Shown here piece by piece: positions 50,073 through 57,863 of a stretch of 64,000 nt of DNA. Source of the DNA: an uncultured Alphaproteobacteria bacterium (GTDB lineage Bacteria; Pseudomonadota; Alphaproteobacteria; UBA7985); the NCBI GenBank assembly GCA_905479265.1, contig CAJQLX010000013.1, positions 50,337 to 114,336 on the forward strand, written 5' to 3'. Position numbers and translations under genes: made by a program. The notes beneath the pieces were generated by a model. It made no database searches. It was not told the DNA's origin and saw only the letters and a list, made by a program, of their open reading frames with translations. Position 1 is the first letter of the stretch. Every line of letters starts with the position of its first letter.

Positions 50073-51257
50073 ATGGCAATTCGTGATCTTCGCATTGATG
50101 GACAGCCTGAGAATAATACGGGCGTGAAAAAGCTGCGCGTTGGCGTGCTGGGCATGGGCTTTATGGGTGGCACGCACACCCAAGCTTGGCAGCGGGTCAA
50201 AGCGACGTTTAACCTGCCTGTTGATATTGAGATGAAGGCGCTGTTCGACATGTCGGATGATAGTCTTGCGCTCAATGGCGCGCGCTACCAGTTCGAACGC
50301 ACCACAAAGGATTGGCGAGATGTCTGCGCCGCAGACGACATCGATGTGGTCTCCATCTGCACCCCAAACTTTGCCCACCTCGAAGCCACCGAAATGGCCT
50401 TGGCCCACGGCAAGCACGTTTGGTGTGAGAAGCCAATGGCGACCTCAATTGCCGATGCTGAGCGTATGACCAGCTTGGCAAACGATGCAAAGGCGCGCGG
50501 ACTGAAGACCATTTTGGGCTATAACTACATCAAGTCCCCGACCCTGCTCGCCATCAAGCAAATCATCGAAGAAGGCGTGATTGGCGATATCGTGCATTTC
50601 AACGGCGTCTATGCTGAGGACTTCATGTGCGACATGAACATGCCCCACTCGTGGCGGCTGACCAAAGCCGGTGGCGGCAAGGGTGCTTTGGGCGATATGG
50701 GCAGTCATCAGGTTTCCATGGCCATTTGGCTCTGTGGTCCGCTGAAAGAAGTCTCTTCCCGCCTGCAAACCGTCCACCACCAGCGCCCGGACGCGAAAAC
50801 CGGAGAGATGCTGGCGGTCGAAACCGACGACCAGTATTCCGCCATTGGCACATTCGACAACGGCGGGCTGTTCACCATGCACACCAGCTGGTTGGGACAG
50901 GGTCACAAGATGCAGCTGGCCTTTGAGGTCACCGGCACCAAAGGCGCGATCAAGTTTGATCAGGAGCGTATGGGCGAGTTTCAGTTGTTCGAGCAGAAGG
51001 ACAACAGCAACATGCGCACCAACGGCTTTAAGACAGTACTGATTGGCCCTTGGCACGCCCCATTCGGCAATTTCTGCCCGGCCCCGGGTCACCACGTTGG
51101 CTTTAACGAAATGAAAATCATCGAAGCGGGCGAGTTCTGCCGCGCGATTTTGGAAGGCGACGAAGCCTTTCCAAACTTTGACGATGGTTTGGTTTTTGAA
51201 AAGGCCTTACAAGCCATCCAAGACGCGAGCGAAGCCCGCGCTTGGGTCACTTTATAA
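50073..51257 (+). CDS. Gfo/Idh/MocA family oxidoreductase
   Basis: A 394-residue NAD(P)-dependent dehydrogenase. A ~20-residue N-terminal extension precedes the Rossmann motif 'VGVLGMGFMGG' (residues ~23-33). The EKP motif is at 119-121 ('WCEKPMATS') and the conserved 'LGDMGSHQVSMAIWL' holds the family's catalytic Asp/His region. It starts 3 bases after iolE. It probably oxidises an inositol stereoisomer or an inosose derivative. It differs strongly from IolG encoded at 52.1 kb. Confidence 0.87.
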   Translation: MAIRDLRIDGQPENNTGVKKLRVGVLGMGFMGGTHTQAWQRVKATFNLPVDIEMKALFDMSDDSLALNGARYQFERTTKDWRDVCAADDIDVVSICTPNFAHLEATEMALAHGKHVWCEKPMATSIADAERMTSLANDAKARGLKTILGYNYIKSPTLLAIKQIIEEGVIGDIVHFNGVYAEDFMCDMNMPHSWRLTKAGGGKGALGDMGSHQVSMAIWLCGPLKEVSSRLQTVHHQRPDAKTGEMLAVETDDQYSAIGTFDNGGLFTMHTSWLGQGHKMQLAFEVTGTKGAIKFDQERMGEFQLFEQKDNSNMRTNGFKTVLIGPWHAPFGNFCPAPGHHVGFNEMKIIEAGEFCRAILEGDEAFPNFDDGLVFEKALQAIQDASEARAWVTL

Positions 51258-51273
51258 GGTTAGCGATACCACC

Positions 51274-52101
51274 ATGGGACAGGTCTCATCCGTTGCACTG
51301 CCGCACAATTATCCTGAACTCCGGGATGAGCTGCTGTCGCGCTATGATGGCCTTCCCAGCCAGCTGAAAATCATCGCTCAATACTTGATTGACCGCCCAA
51401 ACGAGGCGGCTTTCATGACCATTGCCTCCCTGTCTGATACAACAGGGGTCCAGCCCAGTGCGTTTATTCGGTTCAGCAAGGCGATCGGGTTCAAGGGCTT
51501 TTCGGACATTCAGCTTATTCTGCGCAGCAATCTCAGCCAGCGCCGAGAAACATACGCCGAGCGCGTCGCCCGTTCGGCGCAAGACTCAGACACCTTGCCA
51601 CCCTTGTTGCGCTATACCCAATTGGCCAACATGAGCATAAACGCGGTCGCCAACGACATCACAGAAGACCAAGTGAAAAAGGCCGTGGACCTGTTCCACA
51701 ACGCGCGCTTGCTGCACGTTGTCGGGCATCGTCGGTCGTGGCCGGTTGCCGCTTACTTCGCCTATATCGCTGCGGGATTTGGCGCGGAAACGCACCTGTT
51801 CAGTCCGGCTGGAGCCATGGTCGAAACAAACGTCAGCCTGATTAAGAAAGACGACGTGATGCTGGCGATTTCCTTCCCGGAATACAGCTCAGCCACCCTT
51901 TCGTTTGTCGAACAAGCCAAGCATCAAGGCGTCCCGATTGTCGCCATCACCAATTCCCGCGTCGCACCGGTCGCGCGCGAAGCAACGGTGGTGTTTGAGG
52001 TCGATCAGGAAACAACCGGCGGCTTCCGTTCCGCCGCCGGTGCTATGGCGCTGGCACAAATCCTCGCAGTCACCTACGGCGAGGCCGCCGACAAGGGCTA
52101 G
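51274..52101 (+). CDS. iolR: RpiR/MurR-family regulator, probable IolR
   Basis: A 275-residue regulator. The N-terminal RpiR-type HTH spans roughly residues 10-85 ('MTIASLSDTTGVQPSAFIRF' region) and the C-terminal SIS sugar-phosphate domain from ~125 contains 'LLHVVGHRRSWPVAAYFAYI' and 'AISFPEYSSATLSF'. IolR of this type represses iol genes in other Alphaproteobacteria. The ATG at 51274 is used; the longer frame begins inside the upstream gene. It overlaps the convergent iolG by 4 bases. Matching palindromes in two iol promoter regions support the role. Confidence 0.82.
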   Translation: MGQVSSVALPHNYPELRDELLSRYDGLPSQLKIIAQYLIDRPNEAAFMTIASLSDTTGVQPSAFIRFSKAIGFKGFSDIQLILRSNLSQRRETYAERVARSAQDSDTLPPLLRYTQLANMSINAVANDITEDQVKKAVDLFHNARLLHVVGHRRSWPVAAYFAYIAAGFGAETHLFSPAGAMVETNVSLIKKDDVMLAISFPEYSSATLSFVEQAKHQGVPIVAITNSRVAPVAREATVVFEVDQETTGGFRSAAGAMALAQILAVTYGEAADKG

Positions 52102-53060
52102 AGCACTTGCGCGCTTGCAGCTTCAGCGAGGCGCAGGCTCTCTAAACCGTCATGCTGGTTTGGCATGGTGCGTTCGCCGTCGATCACCAACCGCACAAAA
52201 CCATCCCATTCGGCCTGATAGGCCGCCGCATAGCGCTCAAGGAAGAAATGCATCGGTTTCTCACTGCGCACGCCGTCTTCGGTGGATGTGACAACCGTGG
52301 ATTCCAGCACGTTCTGCGCCTGGATCATGCCCTTGGTGCCGTGCACCTCAATCCGCTGATCGTAGCCGTAAGACGCCCGGCGCGAGTTGGAGATTGAGGC
52401 CAGTTTTCCGCTGTTTGTTGTCATGGATACAACGGCGGTATCAACATCACCCGCAGTCCCAATGGCCGGGTCCACGAGATTGGAGCCAAAGGCCTTCACC
52501 GTGGTGAATTCCTCACCCACCAACCAGCGAGCCATATCAAAATCGTGGATCATCATATCGCGGAACAAACCGCCAGAGACTTTGATGTAGTCCACGGGCG
52601 GCGCACCGGGATCACGGCTGAGCACCGTCACCATCTCAACCTCCCCCACGGCTCCAGCATCGATCTGCCGTTTCAGCTCGCGAAAGTTGGGATCGAAGCG
52701 GCGGTTGAACGCCAGCATGAAAGGAACGGGGTTCGCGGCAAGGTGTGAAACCACCCCTTCGACCCGCTCAAGCGACAGATCGATGGGTTTCTCGCAGAAT
52801 ATCGCCTTTCCAGCCGAGGCCGCACGCTCTATCTGCTCTGCATGAACGTTGGTCGCCGAAGCAATCACGACAGCGTCTACCTGCGGATCCGCAAGCGCCT
52901 CGTCTTCGTGCATGAAATTCGTATCATACTGAGCAGCCAACGCTTTTCCGGCTGTTTCAACCGGATCAACGATGCCGTACAAGCTGCTCCTCGGGTGCGC
53001 TGAGATGTTACTGGCGTGAATTTTTCCGATACGACCGGCACCAAACTGAACGACGCGCAT
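52098..53060 (-). CDS. iolG: Inositol 2-dehydrogenase (IolG)
   Basis: A 320-residue Gfo/Idh dehydrogenase that oxidises myo-inositol to scyllo-inosose. The NAD motif is 'VVQFGAGRIGKIHA' (residues 3-16), the EKP motif is 'AIFCEKPIDLS', and the catalytic region reads 'LFRDMMIHDFDMARWLVG'. AAAGGA lies about 10 bases before the ATG at 53060, which excludes the much longer open frame to 53432. It is divergent from the IolC-DUF2090 gene and convergent with iolR. Confidence 0.9.
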   Translation of the reverse strand: MRVVQFGAGRIGKIHASNISAHPRSSLYGIVDPVETAGKALAAQYDTNFMHEDEALADPQVDAVVIASATNVHAEQIERAASAGKAIFCEKPIDLSLERVEGVVSHLAANPVPFMLAFNRRFDPNFRELKRQIDAGAVGEVEMVTVLSRDPGAPPVDYIKVSGGLFRDMMIHDFDMARWLVGEEFTTVKAFGSNLVDPAIGTAGDVDTAVVSMTTNSGKLASISNSRRASYGYDQRIEVHGTKGMIQAQNVLESTVVTSTEDGVRSEKPMHFFLERYAAAYQAEWDGFVRLVIDGERTMPNQHDGLESLRLAEAASAQVL

Positions 53061-53103
53061 AGATTTCTTTTCCTTTAGCTCCCGCTTCATCTTGAAGCTG
53101 GTT

Positions 53104-53123
53104 AGCAGAATATATATTCTGCT
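53104..53123. promoter_or_regulatory. Perfect 20-bp palindrome, putative IolR operator
   Basis: AGCAGAATATATATTCTGCT reads identically on both strands. It is centred in the 93-base divergent gap between iolG and the IolC-DUF2090 gene. A near copy lies at 47222-47237 in the other divergent iol region. Form and placement fit an RpiR-type IolR site. Confidence 0.7.
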
Positions 53124-53153
53124 GGTAGACCTTGGCGAAAAAAATGTTCCGCG

Positions 53154-55079
53154 ATGACATTTGCGGACTGGAAACAATACATGGACGACGCAAAAAAGAT
53201 CGATGCCGTAATGATCGGGCGCGCCGGCGTAGACCTCTATGGTGAGCAGGTGGGTGGACGACTGGCGGACATGGGATCGTTTGCCAAGTACATCGGCGGT
53301 AGCCCAACCAACACCTCGATTGGCGCTTCTCGGCTGGGCCTGCGAACAGCACTCATCACCCGCGTTGGCAACGACGCCATGGGCGAATTTATTCGCGAGG
53401 AATTGGACCGCGAAGGCGTCTTTACCGGTCACGTCAAAACGGACCCGGCCCGCTTGACCGCGCTGGTGCTGTTGGGCATTCGCGACACAGAGAGTTTCCC
53501 GCTGATCTTCTACCGCGAAAACTGCGCTGATATGGCGATTTGCGAGGACGATATCAGCGAAGAGTTGATCGCGTCAGCGCAGGCTGTTGTGACGTCTGGA
53601 ACGCACTTTTCGACCGCGACGACCAAGGCCGCGAACATGCGCGCCCTGACGCTGGCCGCAAAGCATGGCGCACGGCGGGTCATCGACCTTGATTATCGCC
53701 CGGTCCTGTGGGGTTTGGCGGACAAGGGCGATGGGGAAACGCGTTTTGTCAGCAATGAAAACGTCACCGCGCATCTGCAAGACGTGCTGTCCCACATGGA
53801 TTTGATCGTCGGGACCGAAGAAGAATTCCACATCGCCGGGGGCTCCACCAACACCATCGACGCGCTGCGCGCCATTCGCCGTATTTCCTCGGCCACGTTT
53901 GTGCTCAAGTTGGGCGCACAAGGCTGCGCGGTCTACGAAAGCGCCATTCCAGAGACGGTTGAGGATGGCTTGGTCGTCGAAGGCTTCCCCATTGAGGTTT
54001 TCAACGTTCTGGGGGCGGGTGATGCGTTCATGGGCGGCTTGCTGCGCGGGTATTTGCGCGATGAAGATTGGGTGACGGCGTGCCGGTTTGCCAATGCTTG
54101 CGGTGCCTTTGCGGTCTCGCGCCACGCGTGTGCGCCGGCTTATCCGTCCGAGGAAGAAATGCAGACGTTTATCCGCGAAGGCTCCCCCCATTTCCGCCTG
54201 CGTGAAGATCCAGCGTTGAACCAGTTGCACTGGGCCTCAACCCGCCAAGGCGATTGGCCCAACGTTCTCGCCTTTGCCTTTGACCACCGCAGTCAGTTGG
54301 AAGCGCTCAGCGATGATCCGGCAAAAATCGGGGCGTTTAAGGCGCTCTGTGCCGATGTGACGATTGACGCGATAGCGCGGCATCCCGGTCAGCAGTTGGG
54401 CGTTCTGTGTGACCAGCGCTTGGGCCAAGATGCGCTGTTTTCCATGGCAGAGCACCCGCTGTGGATCGCCTCCCCCATCGAGTTCCCCTCCTCTCGCCCT
54501 TTGCGGTTTGAAGGCGGTCCCTCGCTGGCAACAACGCTGAAAGACTGGCCCAAGCACACGGTGGTAAAATGCCTGTGCTTTACCCATCCGGACGACGATA
54601 GCGCCCTGTGGTCCGAGCAATCCGCCGCCCTGCTGGAGCTGTTTACCGTTACCCGCGCTTTGGGGCTGGAGCTGCTGCTGGAGTTTATACCGCCCGCTGG
54701 CATGGAACGCTCGGCCACCACAATCGCGCGGTCGATGGCCATGACCTACGCGTTGGGGATTTACCCCGATTGGTGGAAGCTGCCCGCGCCGAAAACAGAC
54801 GATTGGGACGCCGAATGGCTTGCTTGGGAGCGTGTTATCGCGGACAACGATCCCCATTGCCGTGGCGTTCTGCTGCTTGGCCTTGCGGCACCGCAGGATG
54901 ACGTCAAAGCCAGCCTTGTCCGCGCCAGTGCGCAACCGCTGTGCAAGGGGTTTGCTGTGGGTCGGACGATCTTTGGCGATGCTGCAAAACAGTGGTTCGC
55001 GAATGAAATGACAGACGCAGAGGCAAAAGACCTGATGGCGCAATCCTTTGACGATTTGATCGCCGCATGGCGTTCCTAG
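53154..55079 (+). CDS. iolC: IolC-DUF2090 fusion: 5-dehydro-2-deoxygluconokinase with aldolase-like domain
   Basis: A 641-residue protein. Residues ~17-335 are a PfkB kinase with 'GRAGVDLYGEQVGG', 'YIGGSPTNTSIGASRLGLRT' and the anion-hole motif 'VLGAGDAFMGGLL'. Residues ~350-641 are a DUF2090 domain ('VLAFAFDHRSQLEAL', 'WWKLPAPKTDDWDAEW'), a TIM-barrel fold related to class I aldolases. The kinase phosphorylates 5-dehydro-2-deoxy-gluconate; the DUF2090 part may cleave the product. ATG 53154 is taken; ATG 53181 is an alternative. It overlaps the next kinase gene by 13 bases. Confidence 0.9.
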   Translation: MTFADWKQYMDDAKKIDAVMIGRAGVDLYGEQVGGRLADMGSFAKYIGGSPTNTSIGASRLGLRTALITRVGNDAMGEFIREELDREGVFTGHVKTDPARLTALVLLGIRDTESFPLIFYRENCADMAICEDDISEELIASAQAVVTSGTHFSTATTKAANMRALTLAAKHGARRVIDLDYRPVLWGLADKGDGETRFVSNENVTAHLQDVLSHMDLIVGTEEEFHIAGGSTNTIDALRAIRRISSATFVLKLGAQGCAVYESAIPETVEDGLVVEGFPIEVFNVLGAGDAFMGGLLRGYLRDEDWVTACRFANACGAFAVSRHACAPAYPSEEEMQTFIREGSPHFRLREDPALNQLHWASTRQGDWPNVLAFAFDHRSQLEALSDDPAKIGAFKALCADVTIDAIARHPGQQLGVLCDQRLGQDALFSMAEHPLWIASPIEFPSSRPLRFEGGPSLATTLKDWPKHTVVKCLCFTHPDDDSALWSEQSAALLELFTVTRALGLELLLEFIPPAGMERSATTIARSMAMTYALGIYPDWWKLPAPKTDDWDAEWLAWERVIADNDPHCRGVLLLGLAAPQDDVKASLVRASAQPLCKGFAVGRTIFGDAAKQWFANEMTDAEAKDLMAQSFDDLIAAWRS

Positions 55080-56038
55080 TTCCCCCACGCACGCCTGCGC
55101 AGGATCTGGACGCCGTTGTTGTGGGGCGCGCCGGGATGGATCTCTACCCCGCCCCGCATGGCACAAAAACCGCGGATGCGGAGACCTTTACCAGCGATTT
55201 GGGCGGCTCTGCTGGCAATATTGCTGTGGCCTTGGCGCGTCACGGTTTGCGCGTCGGTTTGGCCGCGCCGGTCAGCGACGACCCCGTGGGCCGATTTGTC
55301 GGCAACAAGCTCAAGCACTACGGCGTCGAACACCTCAGCCCAACACCGGTAACAGGCGGCGAGCGGACCTCGTTGGCGTTGGCTGAAAGCCGGTCGAGCG
55401 ACTGTGAGGTCGTGATCTACCGCAACCAAGCGGCTGATTTTGCGCTCTCCGCTGAGACCTTTGATCTCGCTCACGTTGACCGCGCACCATGCGTGGTTGC
55501 AACCGGTACAGCGTTGGCTGTGGACCCCAGCCGCTCGACGACGGTGGAAGCCTTGCGCCGCTCAGCCTGTGGCATGCTCGATCTAGATTATCGCCCCTAT
55601 AGCTGGACCAGCGACGAAGATGCGCGGACGGTCTATTTTACGGCGATCGAGGCCTGTGACGTTATCATTGGCAATGACGAAGAATTCGGCCTGCTCGCTG
55701 GCTCTCTTGAGGCTGGAAAAACGCTGGCGGAGCGCATGGCACAGGAACGACCGGGCCGCTTGGTGATCTATAAAATGGGCGGCGAAGGGTCGGTGACGTT
55801 TGATGGTAACGCCGCCTTTGAAACACCCATCTACCCGGTGGACATGCTCAAGCCCTTTGGTGCAGGTGATGCCTTTATGGGCGGCGTTCTGGCGTCTATG
55901 GTGGCTGGCAACTCCGTGGCTAAGGCCGTAGATTTCGGCTCGGCGGCTGCTGCGATGGTTGTTGCCACGCGCGGCTGTGCCAGTGCCATGCCAACGACGG
56001 CGCAGGTGCAGGACTTCATCCAGTCCCACCGCCGCTGA
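55067..56038 (+). CDS. Second IolC-like PfkB-family carbohydrate kinase
   Basis: A 323-residue stand-alone PfkB kinase, similar to the kinase half of the preceding gene ('VVVGRAGMDLYPAPHG', 'DLGGSAGNIAVALARHGLRV', 'FGAGDAFMGGVLASM'). It retains the GAGD catalytic motif, so it is probably active. It begins inside the end of the fusion gene. It may be a paralogue for a different deoxy-keto-gluconate stereoisomer or a related substrate. Specificity is unknown. Confidence 0.85.
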   Translation: MAFLVPPRTPAQDLDAVVVGRAGMDLYPAPHGTKTADAETFTSDLGGSAGNIAVALARHGLRVGLAAPVSDDPVGRFVGNKLKHYGVEHLSPTPVTGGERTSLALAESRSSDCEVVIYRNQAADFALSAETFDLAHVDRAPCVVATGTALAVDPSRSTTVEALRRSACGMLDLDYRPYSWTSDEDARTVYFTAIEACDVIIGNDEEFGLLAGSLEAGKTLAERMAQERPGRLVIYKMGGEGSVTFDGNAAFETPIYPVDMLKPFGAGDAFMGGVLASMVAGNSVAKAVDFGSAAAAMVVATRGCASAMPTTAQVQDFIQSHRR

Positions 56039-56080
56039 TTATTCGACGTACCCCTTGCCCCGCAGGAAAGGTTTAACCCG

Positions 56081-56920
56081 ATGCACATTGCCCCCTACGA
56101 CAACCAAAACGCCCCTATTGTTGACCGCGAGGACAGTGTTACCCCGCTGGTTTACTTCAACATCGTCAAACTGGCGGCAGGCGAAAGCCACGTGAGCGAG
56201 ATTGCGGGCTATGAGACCTGCATCGTCCCGGCGACCGGCACAGTGAGCATCAAGATTGGTGATTGGCGCGCTGACGATGTCGGGGGGCGTGGGGATGATG
56301 TTTGGGATGGTGAGCCGAATGCGGTGTATGTTCCCGTCGGCGCTCGGGCAGAAATTACAGCGCAAAATGCCTGTGAAATCTTCATCGCCGGGGCTAAGTT
56401 TGACGAAGTCTATGAGCCGTTCGTGGTGCGTGCCGATGACATTGATCCTGTCCAATACGGCAGCGATGATACGAAAACCCATCGCAAAATCAAACACTTG
56501 CTGGGCCAAAACCCACCGGGGAAAGTTGGCCGCTTGCTGATCTCCGAGCTCTATACCGTAGGCGCTGGCGGCTGGTCTGGCTTTCCGCCGCACAAGCACG
56601 ACACCGATCGCCTGCCTGATGAATCCCACCACGACGAAGTCTACAACTTCCGCTTTCGCCCCGGTCATGGCTTTGGCATGCAACTGCTGCAGCGCGAAGA
56701 CGGCGCCGTGGGTGAGGCGTATCACATCATTGATGGCAGCACGCTTCAGATCGACAAGGGCTACCACCCTTGTGTCGCTGCGCCGGGGTACGAAATGTAC
56801 TATTTCACCATCCTCGCCGGTGCGTCACAGCGCTCGCTGGTGCAGTTCTTCCAGCCCACGCACGCCTATCAGGTTGAGACGATACCCGGCATCAAAGACA
56901 TGGTTGCGAAGTTCAAATAA
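56081..56920 (+). CDS. 5-deoxy-glucuronate isomerase family protein (IolB), copy 2
   Basis: A 279-residue IolB-family bicupin. The metal site is retained: 'GFPPHKHDTDRLPDESHHDE' and 'KGYHPCVAAPGYEMYYF'. It is very different from the IolB at 43.2 kb, having a shorter N-terminal cupin and a distinct lid. AGGAAAGG precedes the ATG. It overlaps iolJ by one base (TAATG). Either copy may be the main IolB of the myo-inositol route, and the other may act on an isomer. Confidence 0.88.
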   Translation: MHIAPYDNQNAPIVDREDSVTPLVYFNIVKLAAGESHVSEIAGYETCIVPATGTVSIKIGDWRADDVGGRGDDVWDGEPNAVYVPVGARAEITAQNACEIFIAGAKFDEVYEPFVVRADDIDPVQYGSDDTKTHRKIKHLLGQNPPGKVGRLLISELYTVGAGGWSGFPPHKHDTDRLPDESHHDEVYNFRFRPGHGFGMQLLQREDGAVGEAYHIIDGSTLQIDKGYHPCVAAPGYEMYYFTILAGASQRSLVQFFQPTHAYQVETIPGIKDMVAKFK

Positions 56921-57750
56921 TGCCGCTGGCCACCCTCGCCAAAGTCCTATCCCAAGCACAGGCGCGCAACGCTGCGTGCTTGGGCTTTGTCTGTCAGGGG
57001 TGGGAGGACGCCCGCGCTTATGTGGCGGCGGGCGAAGCGGCTGGCGCGCCGGTGATCCTGTCGGCTGGACCGGGGGCAAGGGCGAATATGCCCGTGCCGC
57101 TGTGGGGTGAAATGTTCCGCACCTTGGCCCGTTCGGCAACCATCCCGGTCGTGGCCCATCTGGATCATGGCCGCACCGTCGAAGAATGCGTCGAAGCCAT
57201 AGAGGCGGGTTTCTCCAGCGTGATGATCGATGGCAGCGCCCTGCCCTTGGCTGAAAACATCGCCCTGACCAACGCCGTCAGCGATGCCGCCCGCGCCGTT
57301 GGGGTGAGTGTTGAGGCCGAAGTGGGTCAAGTCGGGTACGAAGACGGCGCGCCCAGTGCGGGAACCACGTTGGAAGAAGCCACGACCTTTGCCGCCGAGA
57401 CCCGCGTGGATGCCTTGGCAATTTCGGTGGGCAATCTGCACTTGCAGACCAAGGATCACGCCATCATCGATTGGCAGCGGTTGGCCGAGATCGAAGGGGT
57501 TACGTCCATGCCGCTGGTTCTGCACGGTGGCTCTGGCATTCGGCATGAAGACCGCGCACGCTTGGCGCAGACGCACCGGGTGCGGAAGCTAAACGTCGGA
57601 ACGGAGCTGCGGCAGCGCTTTGGCGGAGAAATTCGGGCGGCGCTTATGGCCGATCCTGATCTGTTCGATCGCACCGCCATCATCACCCGCGCCGCGCCGG
57701 CTTTGCAGGCCTTGGCGACGGACCTGTTGCGGCAATCCTGGCGCGGCTAG
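56920..57750 (+). CDS. iolJ: Class II aldolase, IolJ-type (6-phospho-5-dehydro-2-deoxy-gluconate aldolase)
   Basis: A 276-residue class II FBA/GatY/IolJ-family aldolase. Zinc-binding and catalytic segments are 'PVVAHLDHGRTVEECVEAIE', 'VSVEAEVGQVGYEDG', 'LVLHGGSGI' and 'VRKLNVGTELRQ'. It would split the phosphorylated intermediate to DHAP and malonic semialdehyde. It is the last gene of the IolC-IolC-IolB-IolJ group. Co-occurrence with the DUF2090 fusion makes two candidate aldolases in one operon. Confidence 0.88.
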   Translation: MPLATLAKVLSQAQARNAACLGFVCQGWEDARAYVAAGEAAGAPVILSAGPGARANMPVPLWGEMFRTLARSATIPVVAHLDHGRTVEECVEAIEAGFSSVMIDGSALPLAENIALTNAVSDAARAVGVSVEAEVGQVGYEDGAPSAGTTLEEATTFAAETRVDALAISVGNLHLQTKDHAIIDWQRLAEIEGVTSMPLVLHGGSGIRHEDRARLAQTHRVRKLNVGTELRQRFGGEIRAALMADPDLFDRTAIITRAAPALQALATDLLRQSWRG

Positions 57751-57821
57751 ACCGCCGGGAGAGAAAAATATCCCTTGATTGCCATGAGAACCTGACACAA
57801 GGTTTTTGAGCGTGTGAACCG

Positions 57822-57842
57822 TCGGTGACAATATATCACCGA
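57822..57842. promoter_or_regulatory. Inverted repeat upstream of DMGDH-like gene
   Basis: TCGGTGA (57822-57828) and TCACCGA (57836-57842) are perfect 7-base arms around CAATATA. It ends 21 bases before the TTG start, in the promoter or leader. It has the size of a GntR- or MarR-type operator; no regulator gene is adjacent in the window. Confidence 0.5.
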
Positions 57843-57863
57843 TTAGCCAGGGAGGGTACGCGC

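Noticed and set aside
52098..53432. Long iolG reading frame starting at 53432 (444 aa)
   Set aside because: The extension crosses the divergent promoter and the neighbouring kinase gene; the IolG fold and ribosome site both start at 53060.
57751..57863. Possible glycine riboswitch before the GcvT-fusion gene (GGGAGAG present)
   Set aside because: Only the GGGAGAG-like string is present; the paired aptamer core and second conserved loop are absent in 113 bases.
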